From assembly GCA_963767645.1 (NCBI GenBank), contig CAVYEW010000004.1, positions 434,001 to 498,000 of the forward strand: a stretch of 64,000 nt of DNA, given 5' to 3'. This document shows, piece by piece, positions 51,116 to 59,179 of the stretch. A program made the translations under genes and the position numbers. This stretch comes from DATFDN01 sp963767645 (lineage in GTDB: Bacteria > Pseudomonadota > Alphaproteobacteria > Acetobacterales > Acetobacteraceae). The notes under the pieces were generated by a model, which saw only the letters and a list, made by a program, of their open reading frames with translations, ran no database searches and was not told the DNA's origin. Positions within the stretch are counted from its first letter, which is position 1, and each line of letters begins with the position of its first letter.

Positions 51116-51493
51116 TCAGGGGACGGCGTTCTGCCGAACCCAGGCCGTGAACTCCTCGTCCGATATATCACCGGCCGCAAGCTCAAGCATGACCACCGCT
51201 GCCTCGGGATCGGAAGCGGCGAAGTGAAGGCCGTTCAGCCGGAGGCACAGCTCCAACGCAACGTACACCGTGGGCTTGTTGCCGTCCACAAAGGGATGAT
51301 TGCGGGCCAGCGCGATCGCGTACAACGCCGCGAGTTCCGCAATGTCGGGATCACCGTATGCCGCTCGGTTAGCCGGCCGAGCGAGGGCGCTCTCCAGCAG
51401 GCCGGCGTCACGGCTACCCGAAGCGCCGCCGTGCTGGGCAAGCTGCTCGTCATGCACCGCAAGGATCAGCTCGCGCGAGAGCCAGACGGTCAT
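51116..51493 (-). CDS. Doc-type toxin (Fic fold)
   Basis: A 125-residue Doc-family protein. Doc phosphorylates EF-Tu and halts translation. The fold-specific start LSRELILAVHDEQLAQHGGASGSRDAGLLESAL is typical, and the active-site loop is HPFVDGNKPT near residue 66. The catalytic His and the Asp-Gly-Asn-Lys are kept, but the arginine that usually follows lysine (NKRT) is proline. That could weaken ATP binding, so activity is uncertain. The start overlaps the upstream antitoxin stop by four bases. Confidence 0.88.
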   Translation of the reverse strand: MTVWLSRELILAVHDEQLAQHGGASGSRDAGLLESALARPANRAAYGDPDIAELAALYAIALARNHPFVDGNKPTVYVALELCLRLNGLHFAASDPEAAVVMLELAAGDISDEEFTAWVRQNAVP

Positions 51494-51714
51494 TTCGACA
51501 GCTCACGAAGAACTGCCCACCGCTCCTTCATGATCCGGCGCGCGACTTCCATCTGCGCCTCGAACTCAGGATCGGCGGTCGAGAGGCGCACGCCCTCCGG
51601 CGTGTCGATCGCATACAGCGTGTCGCCCTTGCCGACGCCGAGCTTGCCGAGAAGCTCCTTCGGCAGGATCACTCCGACGGAGTTTCCGATCTGCGTGAGC
51701 TTCAAGGTCATCAT
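51490..51714 (-). CDS. AbrB/MazE-type antitoxin paired with Doc
   Basis: A 74-residue protein with MTLKLTQIGNSVGVILPKELLGKLGV, the swapped-hairpin AbrB signature, and a C-terminal helix rich in charges (EAQMEVARRIMKERW) that should contact the toxin. Doc is often paired with Phd; pairing with an AbrB-type antitoxin is another common form. The start ATG 51714 (next codon also ATG) has GAGGA about 10 bases upstream; ATG 51735 has no spacing for a ribosome-binding site. A 27-bp palindrome sits just upstream. Confidence 0.85.
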   Translation of the reverse strand: MMTLKLTQIGNSVGVILPKELLGKLGVGKGDTLYAIDTPEGVRLSTADPEFEAQMEVARRIMKERWAVLRELSK

Positions 51715-51735
51715 GGCCGTGGCATCCTCATGCAT

Positions 51736-51762
51736 CCGCCCGGAGCATAATGCTCCGGGCGG
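51736..51762. promoter_or_regulatory. 27-bp palindrome upstream of the antitoxin-doc operon
   Basis: Arms of 13 bases (CCGCCCGGAGCAT, 51736-51748; ATGCTCCGGGCGG, 51750-51762) flank a single central base. It lies 21 bases before the antitoxin start and fits an autorepression operator. It is also 30 bases beyond the hslU stop, so it could additionally end hslU transcription, although no T-run follows. Confidence 0.6.
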
Positions 51763-51791
51763 AGGGTTGCAGCGACCGTTAGTACCTGGCC

Positions 51792-53111
51792 CTACAGGAT
51801 GAACCGGCTCAGATCGCCCTTTCGCGCCAGCGGCGCCACCCGTTCATTGACGTAGGCCGCGTCTACAGTAATCGCCTCGCCGGCGCGGTCGGTCGCGGTG
51901 AAGCTGATGTCCTCCAGCAGCCGCTCAAGCACCGTGTGCAGCCGGCGGGCGCCGATATTCTCCACGCGGTCGTTGATGTCGGCCGCCAGCGTCGCCAGCG
52001 CGTCCACCGCGTCATCCGTGAAGCTCAGCTCGACATTCTCCGTACCCATCAGCGCCCCGTACTGCTTGAGGAGCGAATGCTCCGGTTCGGTCAGGATGCG
52101 CTTGAAGTCATCGCGCGAGAGCGGTTGCAGCTCGACCCGGATCGGCAGCCGGCCTTGCAGTTCGGGCAGCAGGTCGGCGGGCTTGGCCAGATGGAACGCG
52201 CCCGAGGCGATGAACAGCACATGGTCGGTCTTCACCGGGCCGTACTTCGTGTTCACCGTCGTGCCTTCGATCAGCGGCAGCAGGTCGCGCTGCACGCCCT
52301 CGCGCGAGACGTCCCCGCCGCGCACCATGCCCTCGCTGGAGCGCGCGATCTTGTCGATCTCGTCGAGGAACACGATGCCGTTGTTCTCGGCGTGCGCCAC
52401 CGCATCCTTGGCCAGACGCTCATTGTCGAGCAGCCGGTCCGCCTCTTCGCGCTGCAACGCCTCGCGCGCGGCGCGCACCGCCATCCGGCGCATCTGCTGC
52501 GGGCGGCCGAACATGCCCTTCATCATCTCGCCGAGATTGATCACCTGGCCGGGCGGCATTCCGGGGATGTCGAGCTGCCCGATCGGCATGCCGCTGGGCG
52601 CCTCGGCCACCGAGATCTCGATCTCCTTGTCCTCAAACTCGCCATTGCGCAGCATGCGGCGGAACTTCGATCGCGTGTCGGCCGCTGCGCCCTCGCCCAC
52701 GAGCGCGGTGATCAGCCGCTCTTCGGCAGCAAGTTCCGCCTTGGCCTGCACGTCTCGGCGCGAGGCGTCACGCAGCATCACCAGGCTCGCCTCGACCAGA
52801 TCCCGCACGATGCTCTCCACATCGCGGCCGACATAGCCGACCTCGGTGAACTTGGTCGCCTCCACCTTCAGGAACGGCGACTGCGCGAGCTTCGCCAGCC
52901 GGCGCGCGATCTCGGTCTTGCCGACGCCGGTGGGACCAATCATCAGGATGTTCTTGGGCACCACCTCCTCCCGCATCTCCTCGGGAAGCTGCTGGCGGCG
53001 CCAGCGGTTGCGCATCGCAACCGCGACCGCGCGCTTGGCGTCATGCTGGCCCACGATGAAGCGGTCCAGCTCGGAGACGATCTCGCGCGGCGAATAGGTG
53101 GGAACGTCCAT
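51792..53111 (-). CDS. hslU: ATP-dependent protease ATPase subunit HslU
   Basis: HslU is the AAA+ unfoldase that feeds HslV. The protein has 439 residues. Typical segments are PREIVSELDRFIVGQHDAKRAVAVA, Walker A GPTGVGKTE (about 54-62), the family sequence EATKFTEVGYVGRDVESIVRDL, the inserted I-domain with its variable part, Walker B FLDEIDKIA, and the C-terminal tail ending RFIL that docks into HslV. It begins two bases after the hslV stop, and the two form an operon. Confidence 0.97.
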   Translation of the reverse strand: MDVPTYSPREIVSELDRFIVGQHDAKRAVAVAMRNRWRRQQLPEEMREEVVPKNILMIGPTGVGKTEIARRLAKLAQSPFLKVEATKFTEVGYVGRDVESIVRDLVEASLVMLRDASRRDVQAKAELAAEERLITALVGEGAAADTRSKFRRMLRNGEFEDKEIEISVAEAPSGMPIGQLDIPGMPPGQVINLGEMMKGMFGRPQQMRRMAVRAAREALQREEADRLLDNERLAKDAVAHAENNGIVFLDEIDKIARSSEGMVRGGDVSREGVQRDLLPLIEGTTVNTKYGPVKTDHVLFIASGAFHLAKPADLLPELQGRLPIRVELQPLSRDDFKRILTEPEHSLLKQYGALMGTENVELSFTDDAVDALATLAADINDRVENIGARRLHTVLERLLEDISFTATDRAGEAITVDAAYVNERVAPLARKGDLSRFIL

Positions 53112-53113
53112 TT

Positions 53114-53680
53114 CTACAGGGTCTCGATAACCAGTTTGTCGTTGGTGTACACGCAGATGTCGGCGGCGATCCGCATGGCTCGGCGCGCGATCTCCTCGGC
53201 CGACATCCCGTCCACCGCCAGCAGCGCGCGGGCCGCGGCAAGAGCGTAGTTGCCGCCCGAGCCGATGGCGATCACGCCGTCCTCGGGCTCCAGCACGTCG
53301 CCGTTACCGGTCAGCGTGAAGCTGTGGGTACGGTCGGCGACCGCCATCATCGCCTCCAGCCGGCGCAGGTAGCGGTCCGTCCGCCAATCCTTCGCCAACT
53401 CCACGCAGGCGCGTTCAAGCTGGCTGGGGAACCGCTCCAGCTTGGACTCCAGCCGCTCTAGCAACGTGAAGGCGTCGGCGGTGGCGCCGGCGAATCCCGA
53501 CAGGATGGAGCCGCCAGGCCCGATCCGGCGCACTTTTCGGGCATTTCCCTTGATGACGGTCTGCCCCAGGCTGACCTGGCCGTCCCCGGCCATGGCCACA
53601 TGCCCGTCGCGGCGGACGCACAGGATCGTCGTCCCGTGCCAGCCCACCGGGTCGGGCGAAACGAAAGGTTGTGTCTGCAT
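53114..53680 (-). CDS. hslV: ATP-dependent protease peptidase subunit HslV
   Basis: HslV is the proteasome-like threonine peptidase that works with HslU. The 188-residue protein has a 16-residue propeptide ending HG, then the catalytic threonine at Thr17 (GTTILCVRRDG), followed by AGDGQVSLGQTVIKGNARKVRR and GFAGATADAFTLLERLE. Start ATG 53680 (MQTQPFVSP) is chosen; the frame is open much further, but that is a chance extension. It is divergent from the MFS gene across 126 bases. Confidence 0.95.
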   Translation of the reverse strand: MQTQPFVSPDPVGWHGTTILCVRRDGHVAMAGDGQVSLGQTVIKGNARKVRRIGPGGSILSGFAGATADAFTLLERLESKLERFPSQLERACVELAKDWRTDRYLRRLEAMMAVADRTHSFTLTGNGDVLEPEDGVIAIGSGGNYALAAARALLAVDGMSAEEIARRAMRIAADICVYTNDKLVIETL

Positions 53681-53806
53681 TTCGGGCAGTGAGATGGTCC
53701 GCCGGTACCGGATCGGCAAGGGACCGGGCTTGACGCGGCGTGAGCACCCGGCCTCAAAGACCTGGCCCGAAGGAACGAACCGGCGCGCGACAGTCCGGGA
53801 GGAATA

Positions 53807-55198
53807 ATGGACACGATCAACACTCCAGCGGCGGAGTTCGCCGCGCGCATCGACCGGCTGCCCGCCAGCCGCACTATCTGGCGGATGATCACGCTGATCT
53901 CGCTCGGCGGCTGCTTCGAGTTCTACGACCTGTTCCTGACTGCCTATGTGGTGCCGGGAATGGCAAAGGAGGGCCTGTTCTCCGATGCCTCGCTCGGCCC
54001 CTTTGCCGCACTGAAGGCGATCAACACGCCCGGCGCCGGCACCTTCGTCTTCGCCCTGTTCGCCGGGCTGTTCGTGGGCACGATCCTGTTCGGCTGGGTT
54101 GCCGATGCCTACGGCCGGCGCGTTATCTTCACCTTCTCGATGCTCTGGTACTCCGTCGCCACCCTGATAATGGCGGCGATGCCCACCGGGTTCTGGATCG
54201 ACATCTGGCGCTTCATCGCCGGCATCGGCATCGGCGTCGAGCTGGTCACGATCGACACCTACGTCTCCGAGCTGATCCCCAAGCACGCGCGCGGGCGGGC
54301 CTTCGCCTACAGCCAGTTCGTCACCTTCAGCGCCGTACCCGTGGTGGCCCTGCTCGCCTCGCCCTGGCTGCTCGGCCCCGAGAACTGGCGCTGGGTCGTG
54401 GTCATCGGCGCGATAGGCGCGCTGTTCGTCTGGTGGCTCCGCCGCAGCTTGCCGGAGAGCCCGCGCTGGCTCGCCCGCCAGGGGCGCTTCCTGAAGGCCG
54501 AAGCCGCGCTGAGCGCGATCGAGGCGCGTGTGATCGCCGAGACCGGCGCACCCCTGTCCCGGCCCGGCGCGGCGATCGCCGAGGTCGGCAAGGCGGATTT
54601 CGCCGAGATCATGCGCCCGCCCTATGGCAGGCGCACCGCCATCCTCTCGATTTTCCACTTCTTCCAGACCTATGGTTACTACGGGTTCGCCTCCTGGGTG
54701 CCAACCCTGCTGATCGCGCAAGGCATCACGCTGACCCGCAGCCTGGAATGGGCCTTCATCATCGCCGTCGCCAACCCGGTGGCGCCGCTGATCGGCATGC
54801 TGATTGCCGACCGGATCGAGCGGAAGTGGCAGATCGTCTGCGCCGCCCTCGGCATCGCGGTGTTCGGGCTGCTGTTTTCCGCACAAAGGGCGGTGGGCCC
54901 GCTGATCGTGTTCGGCGTGCTCATCACGCTGTCGAACAACTGGCTCTCTTATGCCTTCCATAACTACCAGACCGAGCTGTATCCGACGCGCATCCGTGCC
55001 CGCGCGGTGGGGTTCGTCTATGGATGGAGCCGGCTCTCGGCGGCGATCTCCGGACTGGCGATCGCGACCTTCCTGGGCCTTGGCGGAACCACCGCGGTGT
55101 TCATTTTCATCGCCTGCTGCATGGCCATCGTCATGATCGTGATCGGCGTCTTCGGCCCGCGCACCCGCGGCCTCGCTCTGGAGGCGATCTCGCATTAG
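53807..55198 (+). CDS. MFS transporter (sugar/organic-acid porter-like)
   Basis: A 463-residue inner-membrane transporter with 12 hydrophobic segments. Motifs are GCFEFYDLFLTAYVVPGM, then the loop FGWVADAYGRR, RFIAGIGIGVELVTIDTYVSELIP and SLPESPRWLARQGR, the last being the PESPRWL signature of the sugar-porter and aromatic-acid groups. The C-terminal half contains TELYPTRIRARAVGFVYGWSR, another hallmark. The substrate is probably a sugar or organic acid. ATG 53807 has GGGAGGAAT upstream. gshB follows after 30 bases. Confidence 0.9.
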   Translation: MDTINTPAAEFAARIDRLPASRTIWRMITLISLGGCFEFYDLFLTAYVVPGMAKEGLFSDASLGPFAALKAINTPGAGTFVFALFAGLFVGTILFGWVADAYGRRVIFTFSMLWYSVATLIMAAMPTGFWIDIWRFIAGIGIGVELVTIDTYVSELIPKHARGRAFAYSQFVTFSAVPVVALLASPWLLGPENWRWVVVIGAIGALFVWWLRRSLPESPRWLARQGRFLKAEAALSAIEARVIAETGAPLSRPGAAIAEVGKADFAEIMRPPYGRRTAILSIFHFFQTYGYYGFASWVPTLLIAQGITLTRSLEWAFIIAVANPVAPLIGMLIADRIERKWQIVCAALGIAVFGLLFSAQRAVGPLIVFGVLITLSNNWLSYAFHNYQTELYPTRIRARAVGFVYGWSRLSAAISGLAIATFLGLGGTTAVFIFIACCMAIVMIVIGVFGPRTRGLALEAISH

Positions 55199-55228
55199 AG
55201 GTGCGCCGGGAGACGGGCAGGAGGGTTT

Positions 55229-56204
55229 ATGGCGCTGAAAGTCGCGGTCCAGATGGACCCGATCGAGAGCATCAACATCGACGCGGACTCCACCTTCGCG
55301 CTGATGCTGGAGGCGCAGGCGCGCGGCCATGCGCTCTGGCATTACGAGGTTCGCCACATGGCGCTGCGCGAGGGCAAGCCGGGGCGGGAGTTCGCGCAGG
55401 CTGGAGCGGCTGACGGCGCGCGCGCGCCCGGTCACGGTGCGGCGCGCGGCCGGCGCACACTGGCAGTTCGGCGAGCCGGCGCTGCTCGATCTGGGCACCT
55501 TCGACGTGGTGCTGATGCGTCAGGACCCGCCCTTCGACATGGCCTACATTACTGCCACCCACATGCTGGAGCACATCCAGCCTGGGACGCTGGTGGTGAA
55601 TGATCCCGCCGCCGTGCGCAATGCGCCCGAGAAGATCCTGGTGACGCGCTTCCCCGAGCTGATGCCCCCCACCATGATCGCCTGGGATCTGGAGGCGATC
55701 CGCGCCTTCCGCGCCGAGCACCGCGACATCGTCGTCAAGCCGCTGTTCGGCAATGGCGGCGCCGGCGTGTTCCGCATCAGGCCGGACGACGAGAACCTGG
55801 CCGCGCTGCTGGAGATGCACTTCGCGCGCTCGCGCGAGCCGCTGATGTTCCAGCGCTACGAGCCGGCGGTGCGGCAGGGCGACAAGCGCATCATCCTGGT
55901 GGACGGCGAGCCGATGGGCGCGATCAACCGCGTGCCGGCGGCGGGCGAGGCGCGCTCCAACATGCATGTCGGCGGCCGCGCGGAGAAGACCACGCTGACC
56001 GCGCGGGAGCGCGAGATCTGCGCCGCGATCGGGCCCACCCTGCGCGAGCAGGGCATGATCTTCGTCGGTATTGACGTGATCGGCGAATGGTTGACGGAAA
56101 TCAACGTCACCTCGCCCACCGGCCTGCAGGAGATCGCCCGCTTCGATGGCGTGCATCTCGAGCAGGCAATCTGGGACAGCATCGAGGCGCAGGCGGCGCG
56201 ATGA
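55229..56204 (+). pseudogene. gshB: Glutathione synthetase, full-length but with one +1 frameshift
   Basis: GshB joins gamma-glutamylcysteine and glycine using ATP. The first 50 residues (MALKVAVQMDPIESINIDAD, ALMLEAQARGHALWHYEVRH) match the family N-terminus. After about 55380 the frame shifts by one and then shows VVLMRQDPPFDMAYITATHMLE, the ATP-grasp KPLFGNGGAGVFRI, RVPAAGEARSNMHVGG and IDVIGEWLTEINVTSPTG to TGA 56204. An extra G in the G-rich run at 55381-55388 would join them. ATG 55229 follows GGAGG. The total length near 325 codons is normal, so a sequencing error is likely. Confidence 0.92.
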
Positions 56205-56211
56205 CCCCGGC

Positions 56212-56481
56212 CTACGCGCAGCCGGGCGCCGGCAGCGGCGTATCGGCGATGTCCGCCTGGTACTCGGGCAGCCGCGCCGGGTCGATCCAGCAGTCCGCGA
56301 CACCGAGCGTGCGCGTGCAATAAGGCTGCGGCGGAGCGGGCGGCGGCGGCTTGCGGCAGCAGCGATGGCCGGGAACGGCCTCGCACGCCGCCTGACCCAG
56401 GCTGATCGGCAGCCCGTCTTCCCCGATCGGGGCCGCGCAGCCGCCGAGCAGCAGTACGGTTATTGCAAGAAGAGCACGCAT
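56212..56481 (-). CDS. Small Pro/Cys-rich lipoprotein
   Basis: An 89-residue protein beginning MRALLAITVLLLGGCAAP, a short lipoprotein signal with lipobox LLGGC (Cys15). The mature part has six further cysteines and a proline run (KPPPPAPPQPYC), so it is probably an outer-membrane-anchored lipoprotein with disulphides. No family was recognised. It is convergent with gshB, 7 bases apart. Confidence 0.65.
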   Translation of the reverse strand: MRALLAITVLLLGGCAAPIGEDGLPISLGQAACEAVPGHRCCRKPPPPAPPQPYCTRTLGVADCWIDPARLPEYQADIADTPLPAPGCA

Positions 56482-56564
56482 CGGTGCAGCATCGCAGAAA
56501 CGGGTGAAGGCTTCGTTGCCGCTTGTTGCGTCTCCGTGCGATCGCGTTGCCGCGAAGGTGAGAT

Positions 56565-57089
56565 ATGGATGTCGCCGTCAGGCCGGGAGTTTCGCTTGCT
56601 GAGTTCCTCGCCTGGGAGAGGGACCAGCCACAGCGTTTTGAGTTCGACGGCGTCCAGTCGGTTCCGATGATCGGGGGCACCGTGGCACATGCCCGCCTGG
56701 TCCGCCGGCTTGTGGAGGCCCTGACCCGGCTTCTATCGTCGGACTATGAAGCCGTTCCCGGCGATCTGAAGGTTCTCACGAGTGGGAGGGCTCGCTACCC
56801 TGACGTGCTGATACTGCGTGGCGATCCGGATCCTGCCGCCGATACGGTGGAGCCGGTGGCGGTGTTCGAGGTGCTATCCTCGTCCACCGCGCTGACCGAT
56901 CTGCGGGTCAAGCCGGAGGAGTATGCCTCCGTCGCCTCAATCCGCGTCTATGTCATTCTCTCGCAGGACGATCCGGCGGCGGTCACTGCGTTGCGCCGGT
57001 CCACGGGGTGGCATCCTGAGCTTGCGACCGTCTCTCTTGCCCTGCCGGAGATCGGGGTGACTATCCCGGTTGCCGACTTATACGGCTGA
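56565..57089 (+). CDS. Uma2-family endonuclease-like protein
   Basis: A 174-residue Uma2 (DUF820) protein, a PD-(D/E)XK-type fold. Features are LAEFLAWERDQPQRFEFDGV at the start, PMIGGTVAHARLVRRLVEAL, then PDVLILRGDPDP with the active-site aspartate and PVAVFEVLSSSTALTDLRVKPEEY with the Glu-x-Leu/Lys site. Many genomes, including Acetobacteraceae, have several such genes of unknown target. ATG 56565 has GAAGG upstream. It precedes the yfgM-bamB-der group by 80 bases. Confidence 0.88.
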   Translation: MDVAVRPGVSLAEFLAWERDQPQRFEFDGVQSVPMIGGTVAHARLVRRLVEALTRLLSSDYEAVPGDLKVLTSGRARYPDVLILRGDPDPAADTVEPVAVFEVLSSSTALTDLRVKPEEYASVASIRVYVILSQDDPAAVTALRRSTGWHPELATVSLALPEIGVTIPVADLYG

Positions 57090-57169
57090 CTGCCAGAGGC
57101 AGGCCTCCTCCGCGCACCCCTTTGCCCGCCGTCGCCCCCGCCGCTATGGTCCGCCGCCCCGCGGAGCCA

Positions 57170-57841
57170 ATGCGAATCGTGCCCGATATTTTCGACGAGG
57201 TGGAAGAGGAAGTCCGCGCCGAGCGGATGCGGCGCCTGCTCTCGCGCTATGCCGGCCTGATCCTGGCGGCGGTGCTTCTGGTGGTGGCCGCCGTCGCGGG
57301 CTGGCGCATCCGCGACTACTACCAGGCCCGCCAGGACCGTGCGGCCGCGTCGCAATACCTGACAGCATTGAACCAGGCACAAGCGGCCGGCCCTTCCGAT
57401 CAGGCCAGCCGTGCCTCTGCTGCCGCCGTCTTGACCAGGCTGGCCAAGTCAGGCCCGTCGGGCTACCGGGCGCTGGCCCGGCTACGCCTCGCGGCGTTAG
57501 CTGCACAGGCCGGCAAGAAGCCGGAGGCGCTGGACCTCTACAACGCTCTTGCCACCGACCAATCCGCCGACCCCCTCCTGCGCGACCTCGCCACCCTGCT
57601 CTGGGCCGAGCATCAGATCGACAGCGGTGATCCGCAGGTGCTGGAAGCGCGGCTGAAGCCGCTCGCGGCGGCGGGCAGCCCGTGGCGGCCGCTCGCCGAA
57701 CGGCAGCTCGCGCTCCTCGACTTGCGGCAGAACCGCACCGCCCCGGCGCGCGACATACTGCGCCGGCTGGCCGTGGACGGCGCGGCGCCGTCCGGAGTGC
57801 GCGATTCGGCGCAGCTCCTGCTCCAGCAGCTCGGTGGCTGA
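57170..57841 (+). CDS. YfgM/TPR-like membrane-anchored protein
   Basis: A 223-residue protein: a short cytosolic start (MRIVPDIFDEVEEEVRAERM), one membrane helix (AGLILAAVLLVVAAVAGW), then a periplasmic helical-repeat region (tetratricopeptide_2/YfgM-like, FRLAALAAQAGKKPEALDLYNALA-type repeats). It is probably an inner-membrane chaperone-like partner of the secretion machinery, as proposed for E. coli YfgM, which also precedes bamB and der. ATG 57170 fits the usual N-terminus; ATG 57146 is also possible. bamB starts 4 bases after its stop. Confidence 0.85.
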   Translation: MRIVPDIFDEVEEEVRAERMRRLLSRYAGLILAAVLLVVAAVAGWRIRDYYQARQDRAAASQYLTALNQAQAAGPSDQASRASAAAVLTRLAKSGPSGYRALARLRLAALAAQAGKKPEALDLYNALATDQSADPLLRDLATLLWAEHQIDSGDPQVLEARLKPLAAAGSPWRPLAERQLALLDLRQNRTAPARDILRRLAVDGAAPSGVRDSAQLLLQQLGG

Positions 57842-57845
57842 GACG

Positions 57846-59174
57846 ATGCGGTCCCTCCCTGCGCTCAGCCGGCGCGCCGCGCTCGCATTGCCGCTCGGCT
57901 TGACGGGGTGCGGCCTGTTCAGCGGGTGGTTCGGCGAGCACAAGCCGCCGCTGCCCGGCAAGCGCGAGCCGGTTCTGCGCGTTGTCGACGTGCTGCAGGC
58001 CGATGCCACCCTGCCGCGGGTTGCGCTGCCGGCGCCGGCCGCCAACGCCGCCTGGCTCCAGGCCGGCGGCAATCCGGCGCATGACATGGGCCACCTCGCG
58101 GCGCCCCCGGCGCTCTCGGTTGCCTGGATCGCCAATATCGGCGCCGGCGGCGGGTATCGCCGCAAGATCCTGACTCAGCCTGTGGTCGGCAACGGCGTGG
58201 TCTATACGATGGACAGCCGCGCCGACATCTCCGCCCTCGATCTCGGCAGCGGGCGCGTGCTGTGGCGGACGGAGACGCGCGGCAAGCGCAACCGCAGCAC
58301 CAATGTGGGCGGCGGGCTTGGCCTCGCCGACGGCGTTCTGTACGCGGTGAACGGCCTTGGCGCCGCCCTGGCGCTCGATCCGGCGCGTGGAGACATACGC
58401 TGGCGCGTCGACATCGAGGCGCCCGGCCGCTCCGCGCCGACCATCGCCGCCGGGCGGGTGTTCATTGCCACGCTCGGCGACAAGCTGCTGGCGCTGAACG
58501 CCGCCGATGGACAGCGGCTCTGGAGCTATCAGGCGCAGAACGCCACCACCGCCCTGCTGGGTGCCCCCGCGCCGGCCTTCGCCGACGGGCTGGTGGTGGC
58601 GGGGTTCGGGTCGGGCGAGCTGACGTGCTTGCGCGCCGAAGGCGGCAGCGTCGTGTGGTCGGACACGCTGGCCGCCGCCGGGCCGGGCACGCTCGCCGAC
58701 ATCGCCTCCATTCGCGGCAATCCGGCGGTCAGCGCCGGGCGGGTGTTCGCGATGGGCATGGGCGGGCTGACCGCCGCGCTCGACCTGCACGCCGGACGGC
58801 GCCTGTGGGAACGCGCCGTCGGCGGCGAGGACAGCCCCTGGATCGCCGGAGACTGGCTGTTCGTGCTGACGCTCGATCAGGTCCTTGCCGCGTTGCACGC
58901 CGCCGACGGACGGGTCGGCTGGGCCACGCCGCTGCCAGCCTTCGCCAACCCGAAGGAACAGACCGGCCCGCTGACCTGGTTCGGACCGATCCTGGCCGGC
59001 GACCGGCTGGTGGTGGCGGGCACCGGCCGCGAGGCACTGGCGGTCAGCCCCTACACGGGCCAGATCCTCGGGCGCCAGCGCCTGCCCGCCGCCGCCGCCC
59101 CGGTGCAGCCCGCGCTGGCCGATGGCGTGGTGCTGCTGGTGGCGGAGGATGGGCGCCTCATCGCCCTGCGGTAA
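57846..59174 (+). CDS. bamB: Outer membrane assembly lipoprotein BamB
   Basis: BamB is the beta-propeller lipoprotein of the Bam complex that inserts outer-membrane barrels. The 442-residue protein has a lipoprotein signal with lipobox LTGC (Cys22). Eight PQQ-like blades follow, with repeated units such as GNGVVYTMDSRADISALDLGSGRVLWR, DGVLYAVNGLGAALALDPARGDIRWRV and GRVFIATLGDKLLALNAADGQRLW. ATG 57846 is chosen; GTG 57834 overlaps the previous gene. It lies between the YfgM-like gene and der, the classical neighbourhood. Confidence 0.94.
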   Translation: MRSLPALSRRAALALPLGLTGCGLFSGWFGEHKPPLPGKREPVLRVVDVLQADATLPRVALPAPAANAAWLQAGGNPAHDMGHLAAPPALSVAWIANIGAGGGYRRKILTQPVVGNGVVYTMDSRADISALDLGSGRVLWRTETRGKRNRSTNVGGGLGLADGVLYAVNGLGAALALDPARGDIRWRVDIEAPGRSAPTIAAGRVFIATLGDKLLALNAADGQRLWSYQAQNATTALLGAPAPAFADGLVVAGFGSGELTCLRAEGGSVVWSDTLAAAGPGTLADIASIRGNPAVSAGRVFAMGMGGLTAALDLHAGRRLWERAVGGEDSPWIAGDWLFVLTLDQVLAALHAADGRVGWATPLPAFANPKEQTGPLTWFGPILAGDRLVVAGTGREALAVSPYTGQILGRQRLPAAAAPVQPALADGVVLLVAEDGRLIALR

Positions 59175-59179
59175 GCCCC

